Assembly: GCA_963711465.1 (NCBI GenBank)
Contig: CAVQEG010000002.1
Span: forward strand, 186,001 to 250,000
DNA length: 64,000 nucleotides
From: CAVQEG01 sp963711465
GTDB lineage: Bacteria > Bacteroidota > Ignavibacteria > OLB7
Direction: 5' to 3'
Position numbers and translations under genes: made by a program. The notes under the pieces were generated by a model, which made no database searches, was not told where the DNA came from, and saw nothing but the letters and a program-made list of their open reading frames with translations. Below, piece by piece: positions 34,124 to 42,396 of the stretch (the first letter of the stretch is position 1; the number at the start of each line of letters is the position of its first letter).

Positions 34124-35236
34124 TTGCGCCCGAACCGCGCCGCGGCCGGGTGTGGAGTTGCCATCCTCTTCATGCTTGTTCTGGTCACCTCGTGCGGCAG
34201 ACCAGACCGCGCCGTCACCCGCGCCTTCTACTTCTGGAAATCCACCGTCGCCCTCTCGCCAACCGACTGCGCGGCCCTCGACTCGCTCGGAGTCTCACGC
34301 ATGTACGTGCGGCTCTTCGACGTGCAGTGGAACGACCAGCGTGCCGAGGCCGTGCCCGCCGGTGTTGCCCATATCGCGGGACGGTGGCCGAGTGAACTCG
34401 AACTCGTACCGACCGTCTTCATCACGAATCAGTCCGTCCGCAACGTCGCACCCGACGCACTCCGGCGGCAACGCCTTGCGCAGCACGTGGTGGAGAAGAT
34501 TGCGGCGGTCCTCGACGCGTGGCGCGCGGCCGGCGCGTTCCTCGGAAGTCGCTACGATGCACCCTCGGGTGTGCTCCCAGCGCTTTCGGAAGTCCAGATC
34601 GACTGCGACTGGACGCAGTCGACGCGGGGCGCGTACTTCGACCTGCTCGAACAGATTCGGAGACGGCTGCGCGTGCACAACCCTCGACTGCGGCTGTCGG
34701 CCACGGTGCGATTGCACCAGATTCGCTATCGTCAGGCAGCCGGCGTTCCCCCCGTGGATCGCGGGATGCTCATGGCGTACAACGTCGGCGATGTGACGCA
34801 GCCGGACACCGCGAACTCGATCGTCGACGCCGCCGAAATCGACCGCTACCTCGGTTCCCTCGGCTCCTATCCCCTGCCGCTCGACGTGGCACTCCCGATC
34901 TTCTCCTGGGGCGCGGTCTTCCATTACGGTAATTTCGCCGTGTTGATCGATGGCCTGCGAACCGACGATCTCGATCGGCTGCCCGAGGTTCGCCGCGTTC
35001 GCCCGCATACGTATCTCGTCGAACGCGACGTCATCATCCGCGGTCATTCGGTCTTCGCCGGCGACACGATCCGCATCGAATCCTCGGATTCCGCCGCCTG
35101 CCTGAGCGTCGCCCGTTCGATCGCCCGTCGCCTCGACGCCGATTCCCTCGTCGTCTGCCTCTATCACTTCGACTCAACCAACCTTGCCCATCATGACCGC
35201 CAGGAGCTTTCGGCGCTCTATCGCACTCTGCATTAG
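34124..35236 (+). CDS. Large lipoprotein-like protein, first of an overlapping pair
   Basis: About 370 aa. The start is uncertain: TTG at 34124 gives a good lipoprotein signal (RPNRAAAGCGVAILFMLVLV, then TSC), while ATG at 34172 gives a very short one (MLVLVTSC). The mature part reads AVTRAFYFWKSTVALSPTDC, LGVSRMYVRLFDVQWNDQRA, LVPTVFITNQSV, EVQIDCDWTQSTRGAYFDLL and RLRLSATVRLHQIRYRQAAG, then GMLMAYNVGDVTQPD and LPLDVALPIFSWGAVFHYGN. Strand-by-strand acidic ends (VRLFD, IDCDW, MAYN) suggest a TIM-barrel, perhaps glycosidase-like. It overlaps the next gene by 44 bases, and the two should be co-translated. Function unknown. Confidence 0.7.
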   Translation: MRPNRAAAGCGVAILFMLVLVTSCGRPDRAVTRAFYFWKSTVALSPTDCAALDSLGVSRMYVRLFDVQWNDQRAEAVPAGVAHIAGRWPSELELVPTVFITNQSVRNVAPDALRRQRLAQHVVEKIAAVLDAWRAAGAFLGSRYDAPSGVLPALSEVQIDCDWTQSTRGAYFDLLEQIRRRLRVHNPRLRLSATVRLHQIRYRQAAGVPPVDRGMLMAYNVGDVTQPDTANSIVDAAEIDRYLGSLGSYPLPLDVALPIFSWGAVFHYGNFAVLIDGLRTDDLDRLPEVRRVRPHTYLVERDVIIRGHSVFAGDTIRIESSDSAACLSVARSIARRLDADSLVVCLYHFDSTNLAHHDRQELSALYRTLH

Positions 35237-37820
35237 CATCCTCGGTGTGGTATTCGGTGTCTACTGGACCTACAGCTGCGGGCCGCTGCCCGATTTCGAC
35301 AAGTACCGGATTACATACGTCGAGCCCACGCTGCTGAATGACACCGCCGTCGAGAGCTACACCCGGACGCTCCTGCTGCACACACTCGTGCTGCGCGAGG
35401 ATCTCGACGTTCGCGAGTCGGATTCCGAAACGGACGCGAACATACGCGAGTGGTCGGCCTCGTATTTCAATGAGCGCGTTCCGTATGAGGGCGTGTATTG
35501 GCTGGTCTACAAGTCGACACCTTCGGAACTCGACCTGACACGATTGGCGGTCACCGACCGTACGGCGATTCCCGTTCCGGATTCAACCGCCGTTCACACC
35601 GCCCGCGAATACCTGCGGCAATTCGATGAACTCAACGCCGACAATCACCGGCAGCGCAATTCTCCCTACTTCACCGAGCGTCGTGAACAGGCCGTCGAAG
35701 AGCTGCGGACCGAAGAACGCCGTGTGTACGACGGCGAGCTTGCACTGCGATTTCTGGTCGACAAGGCCGACGTTCAGCTGCTCGACTACCTGCGGTTTGC
35801 CAAGCAGTGTGAGTCGGTCGACTGGCAGCAGGATCCCTGGGAACCGGTATCGAGTGATACGTCGCTGATGATCCGACTGCTCGACTCAGGGTCCGCGCTC
35901 CATAATCGATGCCGCTCTCAATACCTCCGACTCCGATACGCCTATCAGCTCGTGAGACTCGCGCAGTACGCCAACCAGCCGGATCGAGCGCTGAAACTCT
36001 ACGATGAACTGGTAACTCCGAACCCGGCGAAGAGTCTGATCCGTTCGTGGGCAATGGGTCATCGCGCGGGAGCGCTTCGCGCGCTGGGACGGTACCCGGA
36101 ATCGGTCTACTGGTTCGCCCGACAATTCGACGCCGATCCGAGTCGACGCGAACTTGCGCTGCGCGACATCCCGCACACCTGGTCCCCCGCGCTCTGGGAT
36201 TCCACACTCGCCTTTGCACACAGCGATCACGAGCGCGCGGTGTTGTGGATGGTACGCGCCATTCGCGAATACCGGCTGTCAATCGATGCGCTGCGCAACA
36301 TCTATCGTCTCGAGCCCGATTCCCCGATGCTCGAAGCACTCCTGATTCGCGAGCTCGGTCGCGTCGAGCGATTCCTCTACGACGACAGACAGACGCGCGA
36401 TTTCGTCATGCCGGCATCCGATGATGGGCATCACTCCTATCACTGGGATCGCACAGAGAACGGGTCGGACTGGATGATCCGACGCACCGGTCCGCCCTAT
36501 GGTTGGGATACCCTCGTCTTCACGTCGGCGTCCCCGGCAGAAACGGTTCCGGGCGCCGAATACGTTCAGTCATTTCGGGAATTCGTCGAATCAGCGGGAC
36601 AGTCAACTCGAATTCGAACTCCGGCATTATGGAGCATGGCCGCGGGATATCTCGATCTGATGAATCGGCACTTCGACCGCGCCAATGACGAACTCGATCA
36701 CGCGCTCTCCATCGCCGGCGACCGGTATGAACTCCGGCACCAGATCCAGCTGCTTCGCTATCTCTCCAACGTCATTCGGGGCAGCGATGTCGGTACGACG
36801 GCATCGGACGCCTATCTGTCCGCGCTGCAATGGTATCGGTCGAAGCAGGATTCCCGATACGGCCGCTGGGGATATCCGACGTACGACCACGCGATGATGG
36901 CGCTCGGGCGTAATTATCTCATTCATAACGACGTTCCCCACGCCATTCTCGCCTTCAACGCGGCCGATGACGAGACGACGCGCAACGTACTGCTGGACAT
37001 CTATTCCAGTGACGACGAGCTTGCCCGACTCTACCAAATGGTGTCCGCGGGTGGTGCCGACAGTCTGGAACGAAGATTACTGGGAGAATTTTCCCTCGAC
37101 ACCGCTGCGCTGCTCGATCTCCGCGGAACGAGACTGTTGCGCGAGGGCAGATTCCGGGACGCACTTGCGCTCTTCGAACGAATTCCTGAAGGACACTGGA
37201 ATTCGGACGGATCGGATTCGACCGAATGGCGACGGTTCGAATCCGATACCGACCACCAGATCATGGACAACTATTTCGGAACGGGTCCGCAAACCAACTA
37301 CACGAAGCTGTCGCTGACCCGAGCCCTCGTCGACCAGTTGTCAAACGCCGCGAGGGGCACCAATCCCTCGGACGCATACGCCCGAATCGCCAACCTGCTG
37401 TTCAACACGCCGTTCTGGGGCTACGCCGACGTGGTGTGGAACGGCGATTGGACATGGGAGATGCGCTTCTCCTACGTGTCGCCGGACGTCTATCCGTTCA
37501 ATATCGATGGCGTTGCACAACGCATGGACACGGCGCAGGATCGGTTCATGCGACAGTACGGTTCCCGACTTCTCGCCGGAACCTATTACCGCAAGGCGAT
37601 GCAGTCGGCAACGAATCCCGAGAAGGCGGCGCGATACGCGTGGCTGGCGGACTATTGTCTGGTCAATCCACAGACTTCCTTGCACGAGACCACCCGGCCG
37701 CCGAAGCGTGAGTTTGCGGGATTTGCAGAGCTCAGCACGAGGCTGCGCAGCGCGAAATTCGCGCGCCAGATTCTCAGTCAGTGTGAAGTTTATCGCGGGT
37801 GGATAGCGGGCACCCAATGA
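35193..37820 (+). CDS. Large TPR-like lipoprotein, second of an overlapping pair
   Basis: About 875 aa from the ATG at 35193 (MTARSFRRSIALCISILGVV). A hydrophobic segment ends in VYWTYSC, so the Cys may be acylated. The body is rich in helical repeats: LRYAYQLVRLAQYANQPDRA, LKLYDELVTPN, GHRAGALRALGRYPESVYWF, AGYLDLMNRHFDRANDELDH and RLLREGRFRDALALFERIPE, resembling degenerate TPR units. Aromatic/Asp-rich loops occur between repeats. The long overlap with the preceding lipoprotein suggests they assemble as a complex at the envelope. No enzymatic motif seen. Confidence 0.7.
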   Translation: MTARSFRRSIALCISILGVVFGVYWTYSCGPLPDFDKYRITYVEPTLLNDTAVESYTRTLLLHTLVLREDLDVRESDSETDANIREWSASYFNERVPYEGVYWLVYKSTPSELDLTRLAVTDRTAIPVPDSTAVHTAREYLRQFDELNADNHRQRNSPYFTERREQAVEELRTEERRVYDGELALRFLVDKADVQLLDYLRFAKQCESVDWQQDPWEPVSSDTSLMIRLLDSGSALHNRCRSQYLRLRYAYQLVRLAQYANQPDRALKLYDELVTPNPAKSLIRSWAMGHRAGALRALGRYPESVYWFARQFDADPSRRELALRDIPHTWSPALWDSTLAFAHSDHERAVLWMVRAIREYRLSIDALRNIYRLEPDSPMLEALLIRELGRVERFLYDDRQTRDFVMPASDDGHHSYHWDRTENGSDWMIRRTGPPYGWDTLVFTSASPAETVPGAEYVQSFREFVESAGQSTRIRTPALWSMAAGYLDLMNRHFDRANDELDHALSIAGDRYELRHQIQLLRYLSNVIRGSDVGTTASDAYLSALQWYRSKQDSRYGRWGYPTYDHAMMALGRNYLIHNDVPHAILAFNAADDETTRNVLLDIYSSDDELARLYQMVSAGGADSLERRLLGEFSLDTAALLDLRGTRLLREGRFRDALALFERIPEGHWNSDGSDSTEWRRFESDTDHQIMDNYFGTGPQTNYTKLSLTRALVDQLSNAARGTNPSDAYARIANLLFNTPFWGYADVVWNGDWTWEMRFSYVSPDVYPFNIDGVAQRMDTAQDRFMRQYGSRLLAGTYYRKAMQSATNPEKAARYAWLADYCLVNPQTSLHETTRPPKREFAGFAELSTRLRSAKFARQILSQCEVYRGWIAGTQ

Positions 37821-37851
37821 GACGGAAACTCCCATCGGACGAACGTTGCGC

Positions 37852-38847
37852 GTGAATTTCAAACTTACCGCACTGGTCGCCCTTGCGGCGATACTGCTGG
37901 CTGCATTCGGCGTCGTAGCATACAATTCCGCCGTCAATGGGTGGCGGCTTGACGCGAGCGCATTCTCGCTTCATCGGCTGCTGCACGGTGATGAATCCGA
38001 CGCCGCTCCGGTTCATACGAAGTCATTTGAATTTCCCATCCGGGATTCGGTCGACGTGCAGCTGGATGTCGTTCATGCGAACGTGTTCATCGAGGGGTCC
38101 GACGACGAGACGGTATCCGTGCTGACGATGGTCGCGGGAACCGCTGCCGATCCCGACGCCTATTCGATCGCAGTCGATCGTGACGGTCGCCAAGGCGTGC
38201 ACGTCGAATCGCGAGAACTGGCTCCATGGGACGAGTCGGCGCCGTCCCATGCGGAGATCCGCATATCCATACCCCGGCGAGCGTCACTGGCGCTTCAGGT
38301 GCGCGACGGACAGCTGAGCATGGAGTCGTTCACCGGACCGGTCGACGCGGTGGTTGCCGATGGAACGGTTCACGGCACCGACCTCCACGGGCGACTGCGG
38401 GTTCACGTCGACAATGGCGATGTATTCCTGGAGGAAACGCAGGTCGCGGGAACGATCGTGGCGCGAGGCGGATCGGTCGAATCGAGCTTCAACGACGGCG
38501 ATCTGGTGGTGAAGGCGACGAAGCAGATTCGGGTGGTGAAACTCTTCGGCAATCTGACCGCCGAGGCGGGCGGCGACATTGTCGCGCAGGTGCTTGTCGA
38601 CCGGCCGCGGTGCGATGTGCATTCCACGGGTGGAGCCGTGGCACTCGCCCTGCTGCCTGGCGCACGGGTCGACGTCGATGCTGCCGCTGCGCGCGGGTCG
38701 GTGAACAATTCGCTTCCACTGGACAGCATTTCGGCGGATCTGCCGCCGGGTCGCCTCGAGGGTCCGATGAACGGCGGTGGAGCACCGGTGACGGTGCGCG
38801 CCGATCACGGTTCGATCCGCCTGGATGCCGTCGGAGGCGAGCGCTGA
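37852..38847 (+). CDS. DUF4097-like beta-helix (adhesin-like) protein
   Basis: About 331 aa; GTG at 37852 (TTG at 37846 also possible). An N-terminal membrane helix (KLTALVALAAILLAAFGVVA) leads to a long stretch of short repeating strands: SVDVQLDVVHANVFIEGSDD, GQLSMESFTGPVDAVVADGT, GRLRVHVDNGDVFLEETQVA, GSVESSFNDGDLVVKATKQI and GNLTAEAGGDIVAQVLVDRP. This pattern is typical of putative auto-transporter adhesin/DUF4097 beta-solenoids. It is anchored in or exported across the inner membrane. It shares a TGATG-type overlap with the next gene, so the two are translationally coupled. Confidence 0.7.
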   Translation: MNFKLTALVALAAILLAAFGVVAYNSAVNGWRLDASAFSLHRLLHGDESDAAPVHTKSFEFPIRDSVDVQLDVVHANVFIEGSDDETVSVLTMVAGTAADPDAYSIAVDRDGRQGVHVESRELAPWDESAPSHAEIRISIPRRASLALQVRDGQLSMESFTGPVDAVVADGTVHGTDLHGRLRVHVDNGDVFLEETQVAGTIVARGGSVESSFNDGDLVVKATKQIRVVKLFGNLTAEAGGDIVAQVLVDRPRCDVHSTGGAVALALLPGARVDVDAAAARGSVNNSLPLDSISADLPPGRLEGPMNGGGAPVTVRADHGSIRLDAVGGER

Positions 38848-39224
38848 TGCCACGCAAGCGACGGATCGAGGAAATCGTGGAGCTGAGCGAGCCGACGTTC
38901 TCCGAGCAGCAGCGACTGGATTTCGAACGGGGGATCCGACTGTTCAATTCGGGCGACTACTGGCACGCCCACGAAGCGTGGGAGCAGGCATGGCTGCAGA
39001 TGCCCGACGACTCCGGCGGTGATGCGGAGATATTCCTGCGGGGTCTGGTGCAGTTGGCCGCCGCACTTCACTTGCGGTCGTGCGGCCGCGATCGGGGAAT
39101 GCGCAACAACGTGCGCAAGGCGCGGGAGAAGCTTCGGCTGGCGCCCGAGCGGTTTCTCGGGATCGATGTGGCAGGCGCTCTGGCATACCTCGAGAGCGGA
39201 TGCCCGGGCGATCTGCGTCTGTAG
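38847..39224 (+). CDS. DUF309 protein
   Basis: A 125-aa protein starting with the ATG that overlaps the previous stop by one base. The family core is clear: FERGIRLFNSGDYWHAHEAW, EQAWLQMPDD, AEIFLRGLVQLAAALHLRSC, and NVRKAREKLRLAPERFLGID. The His/Glu pattern 'HAHExWExxW' is invariant in DUF309 and has been proposed to bind a ligand. Small all-helical cytoplasmic protein; role not established. Confidence 0.88.
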   Translation: MPRKRRIEEIVELSEPTFSEQQRLDFERGIRLFNSGDYWHAHEAWEQAWLQMPDDSGGDAEIFLRGLVQLAAALHLRSCGRDRGMRNNVRKAREKLRLAPERFLGIDVAGALAYLESGCPGDLRL

Positions 39225-39350
39225 AAGTCTGTGTTACAAGCAAGGCGACGGGCTGTCATTGCCTCGTTCGAATCCGGGCCAATTCGCGCCGCCCGTCCTG
39301 CGACCGTCGGCCGACACCAGGCCCGCAATCCACACGAATCCGGTCCTGCC

Positions 39351-40466
39351 ATGAAGCGTCAATACCTCCTTCTGATTCTCCTGCTTGCTCCTCTGGCCTT
39401 CGGCTACACGACCACCGTGACGACCGACCCGGCGAAGATCTACCTGCTCGACGACGTGCTGTTCAGGAGCGTTCCCGACAAGGGCATCACGATCTATGAC
39501 GTCACGAACCCGGCAAACCTCCGCGAATTGACCACGATCGGCCTCACGGGCAACCACGACGTGGCGGTCAGGGGTTCGACGATGTACGCCGACGATCAGG
39601 ACCGCCTGGTGGTCTTCGACATCTCGGATCGATCGGCACCGAAGGCGGTCGACACGATTCGCGCGGTGTTCAACAGTTGGCAGACGGTGGAGGCGCTGCC
39701 GCTCGGGGGGCTTGCGGAGGATCGGACGTGGACGGGAAGTCCGGGCTGCGGCTGCAGCGATCCCGAGTACGTCACCTCCCCGGGAACGGCGGGTGCAGCG
39801 GAGAACGCGGACGGTACGGGGCAGGCGGGTTCGCTCACGCGATTCGCGATCGTGGGTCACTATCTCTACTGCATCGACTACACGGGCCTGGTGGTCTTCG
39901 ACATCTCCGATCCCACGGCTCCGCGCTACCGCAATCGCGTCGAGGTCGGATGGTCGATCGAGACGCTCTTTCCGTACGGAGCGTCGCTGTTCATCGGCGG
40001 TCAGACCGGGATGTACGTCTACAGCATCGCCAATCAGGATGCGCCGGCCGCAGAGGGTCAGTTCCAGCACGTGCGCAGCTGCGATCCCGTAGTCGTCGAG
40101 AACGATCTGGCGTACGTGACGCTGCGCAGCGGCACCGCGTGCGGAGGGTCCGTCAACGAGCTGGACATCCTGAACGCGGCGAACACGCTGAACCCGGTGC
40201 TGATCGACACAGTAGCGATGACGGGGCCGTACGGGCTTGCCGTCCGCAACGGCATGGTGGTGGTCTGCGACGGTGAGGGCGGTCTGCGAATCGTCGACGC
40301 GACCGATCTGCAGCAGGTGAAGACCGTGGCCACGATCGGCGGCATCGTTCCGTTCGACGTGATTCTCCGCGGCAACCTGATGCTGGTAACCGCCAGCGAC
40401 GGCGTCTTCGCCTACGACATCACCGACATCACGAAGCCAACAAAACTGACCAAGTACGTGTTCTGA
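39351..40466 (+). CDS. LVIVD-repeat exported beta-propeller protein
   Basis: A 371-aa protein with a signal peptide (MKRQYLLLILLLAPLAFGYT). It contains repeats of the LVIVD type, each with a 'hydrophobic-V-x-D-I/V-S/T-x-P' core: GITIYDVTNPANLRELTTIG, RLVVFDISDRSAPKAVDTIR, GLVVFDISDPTAPRYRNRVE, GMYVYSIANQDAPAAEGQFQ, LRIVDATDLQQVKTVATIGG and VFAYDITDITKPTKL. Such repeats build propellers on surface or choice-of-anchor proteins. An insert with SPGCGCSDPEYVTSPG breaks the third blade and carries a Cys pair. No anchoring domain at the C-terminus. Confidence 0.85.
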   Translation: MKRQYLLLILLLAPLAFGYTTTVTTDPAKIYLLDDVLFRSVPDKGITIYDVTNPANLRELTTIGLTGNHDVAVRGSTMYADDQDRLVVFDISDRSAPKAVDTIRAVFNSWQTVEALPLGGLAEDRTWTGSPGCGCSDPEYVTSPGTAGAAENADGTGQAGSLTRFAIVGHYLYCIDYTGLVVFDISDPTAPRYRNRVEVGWSIETLFPYGASLFIGGQTGMYVYSIANQDAPAAEGQFQHVRSCDPVVVENDLAYVTLRSGTACGGSVNELDILNAANTLNPVLIDTVAMTGPYGLAVRNGMVVVCDGEGGLRIVDATDLQQVKTVATIGGIVPFDVILRGNLMLVTASDGVFAYDITDITKPTKLTKYVF

Positions 40467-40592
40467 TCCGAAGGCGGCAGCGGCATGGGACGGTGGTCGG
40501 ACCACGCTTCGACGGGTGCGCCGATCGCGGTGTCCAAAAAAAAATTGTATCAGCCGGAGAACTTTTCACCTTTCAGTTGTTTATACATATGG

Positions 40593-40787
40593 GGCCTGTC
40601 ACCCATTCCACCTCCTGATGGGTGGCCGGCGCCTGGGAGGAGACTCCCGACAACAGCGTTGAACTGTGTTGAGACCGCCGCCACTGACGGAAGTGCCGTG
40701 GTGAGCACGGCAGAGCACTCCGTAACCACGACAGGAGCACCACGAGGACGCAGGCGATGCCACGACGCCTGCGTCCACTTTTTTTTT
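40593..40787 (+). ncRNA. Candidate small RNA with anti-Shine-Dalgarno loop
   Basis: A -10-like TATACAT (40582-40588) precedes GGCCTGT. The first hairpin pairs CACCCAT (40600-40606) with ATGGGTG (40618-40624) and exposes the loop TCCACCTCCTG, which contains CACCTCC, the sequence 16S rRNA uses to bind ribosome sites. Further hairpins follow, such as GCCGTG/CACGGC around 40695-40712. The end is a strong intrinsic terminator at 40746-40787. Total length about 195 nt. I do not recognise it as tmRNA, RNase P or SRP RNA; 6S RNA is not excluded. No clear -35 element was found. Confidence 0.45.
40746..40787 (+). terminator. Strong intrinsic terminator, plus strand
   Basis: GGACGCAGGCG (40746-40756) pairs perfectly with CGCCTGCGTCC (40766-40776) over a 9-base loop and is followed by AC and nine T. 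It lies 280 bases beyond the LVIVD-repeat gene, so either that transcript is long or a separate RNA ends here. Confidence 0.93.
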
Positions 40788-40841
40788 GTGGGAATTCGAG
40801 TGATGGCTGGTTGCGGAATCCCTCGTACGCTCCGCACCCTG

Positions 40842-40881
40842 AAAAAAAAATCTGCCCTCGCCGGGGGGTCCAGCGAGGGCA
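40842..40881 (-). terminator. Strong intrinsic terminator, minus strand
   Basis: On the minus strand TGCCCTCGC (40881-40873) pairs with GCGAGGGCA (40861-40853) and is followed, after GA, by nine T (40850-40842). It faces the plus-strand terminator 55 bases away. The nearest leftward gene stops 305 bases upstream at 41186. Confidence 0.92.
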
Positions 40882-41185
40882 TGCATTTGCAAACTGACAG
40901 TCTGTGGGCGTGACCTGGGCATTGTCAGCGCCTGTTGGGCAAGTGGATGTGTGGGCATCCGGCCGTTGGATCGATGACCAGGGGAGTGGCAGAGAGAGTG
41001 GGCAACTCTTTGGACCTCGCCGGCCCGTGGTATCGCGTGACAACCAACTCGACACGAAGGTAGGGGACCCGGATGATGACAACATGATGAACCGGCCTAC
41101 CGACCCGGATTGCACTCGGACGCGATCTCACTCCTCCGAATTCTCACCGCTTCGAATTCTCTCATTCATTCTCCCATCGGGGGCC

Positions 41186-41707
41186 TCACGGCACATCGAG
41201 CGTCGCGACGGTTGCCCTCGTCGTGTCGGCAGCGGGATAGATGTACAAGCGAACGGGTCCGGCGTAGTGTCGCGATTCGCGATATCGGACGACGAGGGGT
41301 GTCAGATCGAACATCAACTCTTCGGTGACGAGGTGACTGCAGTGGTCGTCGCTGTCGTGTTGCGAGAGATAGAGCTTGCCATGCGGTGGGTTCGCGATCT
41401 CGAATCGGGACCAGGCGGCGAGGTCGAACGCATGGGGGCCGCAACCGCCCCTGTAGCTGACCTTCAGGGCCAGGGTGCTTCCGACGGTGTACGCCGAGTC
41501 GATCCGCAACGGATCGCTGTCGGTCGGCCGCTCGTCGAACTGCTGGAAGACGTGGGCGCGACCGCTGAGGTGCAGCAGCGACGTGTCGACCGACGATCGA
41601 ACGGCGGGAGTGTCCGAGGACTCACAGCCCCCCACGCACGACGCCGTCGCAAGGGTCACCACAAGGGCGGTCAGAAGGAATTTGATGCGGGTGCAGATGG
41701 TAGTCAC
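41186..41707 (-). CDS. Small lipoprotein, unknown function
   Basis: A 173-aa protein from a GTG at 41707. The signal has two possible lipobox cysteines (TLATASC and VGGC). The mature part is Asp/His-rich: LLHLSGRAHVFQQFDERPTD, YTVGSTLALKVSYRGGCGPH, FDLAAWSRFEIANPPHGKLY, SQHDSDDHCSHLVTEELMFD and GPVRLYIYPAADTTR. The block with 'GGCGPHxFxLxxW' and 'HxxxDDxCxxL' occurs in small FCB lipoproteins and may bind metal through His/Asp/Cys; this is inference. It lies 33 bases after the stop of the TPR gene and shares its direction. Confidence 0.7.
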   Translation of the reverse strand: MTTICTRIKFLLTALVVTLATASCVGGCESSDTPAVRSSVDTSLLHLSGRAHVFQQFDERPTDSDPLRIDSAYTVGSTLALKVSYRGGCGPHAFDLAAWSRFEIANPPHGKLYLSQHDSDDHCSHLVTEELMFDLTPLVVRYRESRHYAGPVRLYIYPAADTTRATVATLDVP

Positions 41708-41740
41708 GACGAGTGGCTGCTGCGCAATCGCCGCGCCGAT

Positions 41741-42226
41741 TCACCAGAGACCGGCTTCGATCTCGCTGCGTAGCGCGCGCACGTCATCGCTCGAGCAGTA
41801 CGGACAGCGGCGCTCGGCCAGCAGCTCGAGTGCCTCCTGTCGCCGTCCGATCTGCGCCAGCACACGTGCCAGTCCGGTGAACGTGGAACGACGTGCCGCC
41901 AGATCGAGTGCCCGACGGAAGTACCCCTCGGCACGCTCGGGATCGTCCTCATGCACATCGTAGTAGTAGCCGATGTTCTCGAACGCGTCGGCATACGTGT
42001 CGTCGAGTTCCGCGGCGCGACGATAGCTGGCCAGCGCGTCCTCCAGCGTGTAGCGCGCGTCGGCCTCGTCGTCGAGCTGAATCAGGTCCCCGCGGAGGTT
42101 CCAGAGTCGTGAAGAACTCGGGAATGCATGCAGCGCGCTCTCGACGTCGCTGAGCGACCGCCAGGCGTCAGGATTGCCGGCGTCGACCAACGCGATCGCC
42201 TCGTTGATTCGTTCCTGCTCGGCCAT
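41741..42226 (-). CDS. TPR-repeat protein with a C-terminal CPYC motif
   Basis: About 161 aa from the ATG at 42226 (MAEQERINEAIALVDAGNPD); a start further up adds sequence without resemblance. Three TPR-like units are seen: RSLSDVESALHAFPSSSRLW, EDALASYRRAAELDDTYADA and ERAEGYFRRALDLAARRSTF. A final helix follows (GRRQEALELLAERRCPYCSS). The CPYC pair near the end could be redox-active or bind metal. Cytoplasmic by lack of a signal. Probable scaffold; partner unknown. Confidence 0.72.
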   Translation of the reverse strand: MAEQERINEAIALVDAGNPDAWRSLSDVESALHAFPSSSRLWNLRGDLIQLDDEADARYTLEDALASYRRAAELDDTYADAFENIGYYYDVHEDDPERAEGYFRRALDLAARRSTFTGLARVLAQIGRRQEALELLAERRCPYCSSDDVRALRSEIEAGLW

Positions 42227-42396
42227 CGGAAACGGAGAGAATTGGTTGTAGGGGTCAGAGGTCGGGCGCAAACCTATGATTAAATTCGCATAACGCAACC
42301 ACGGCAATAACGACCGTCGCGCGGGACGTCGCGCGGCCCCTGTCCGATGCCCCGGAGCGACCGATGGCCCGCCGCACGTGCATGGTCCTCCGGGCG

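Larger units (their letters stand above)
40467..41185. other. Convergent intergenic region with two facing terminators
   Basis: About 720 bases without a convincing protein gene. It holds A/T homopolymer runs unusual for this GC-rich genome: nine A at about 40538, nine T at 40779-40787 and nine A at 40842-40850. The last two belong to intrinsic terminators of opposite orientation, listed separately. The left terminator closes a candidate structured RNA (40593-40787). Transcription from the right, about 300 bases past the stop of the 41186-41707 gene, would end at the second terminator; that segment may hold another RNA. Confidence 0.6.

Noticed and set aside
40467..41185. SRP RNA or tmRNA between the two terminators
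   Set aside because: The conserved SRP tetraloop region and the tmRNA tRNA-like end are absent.
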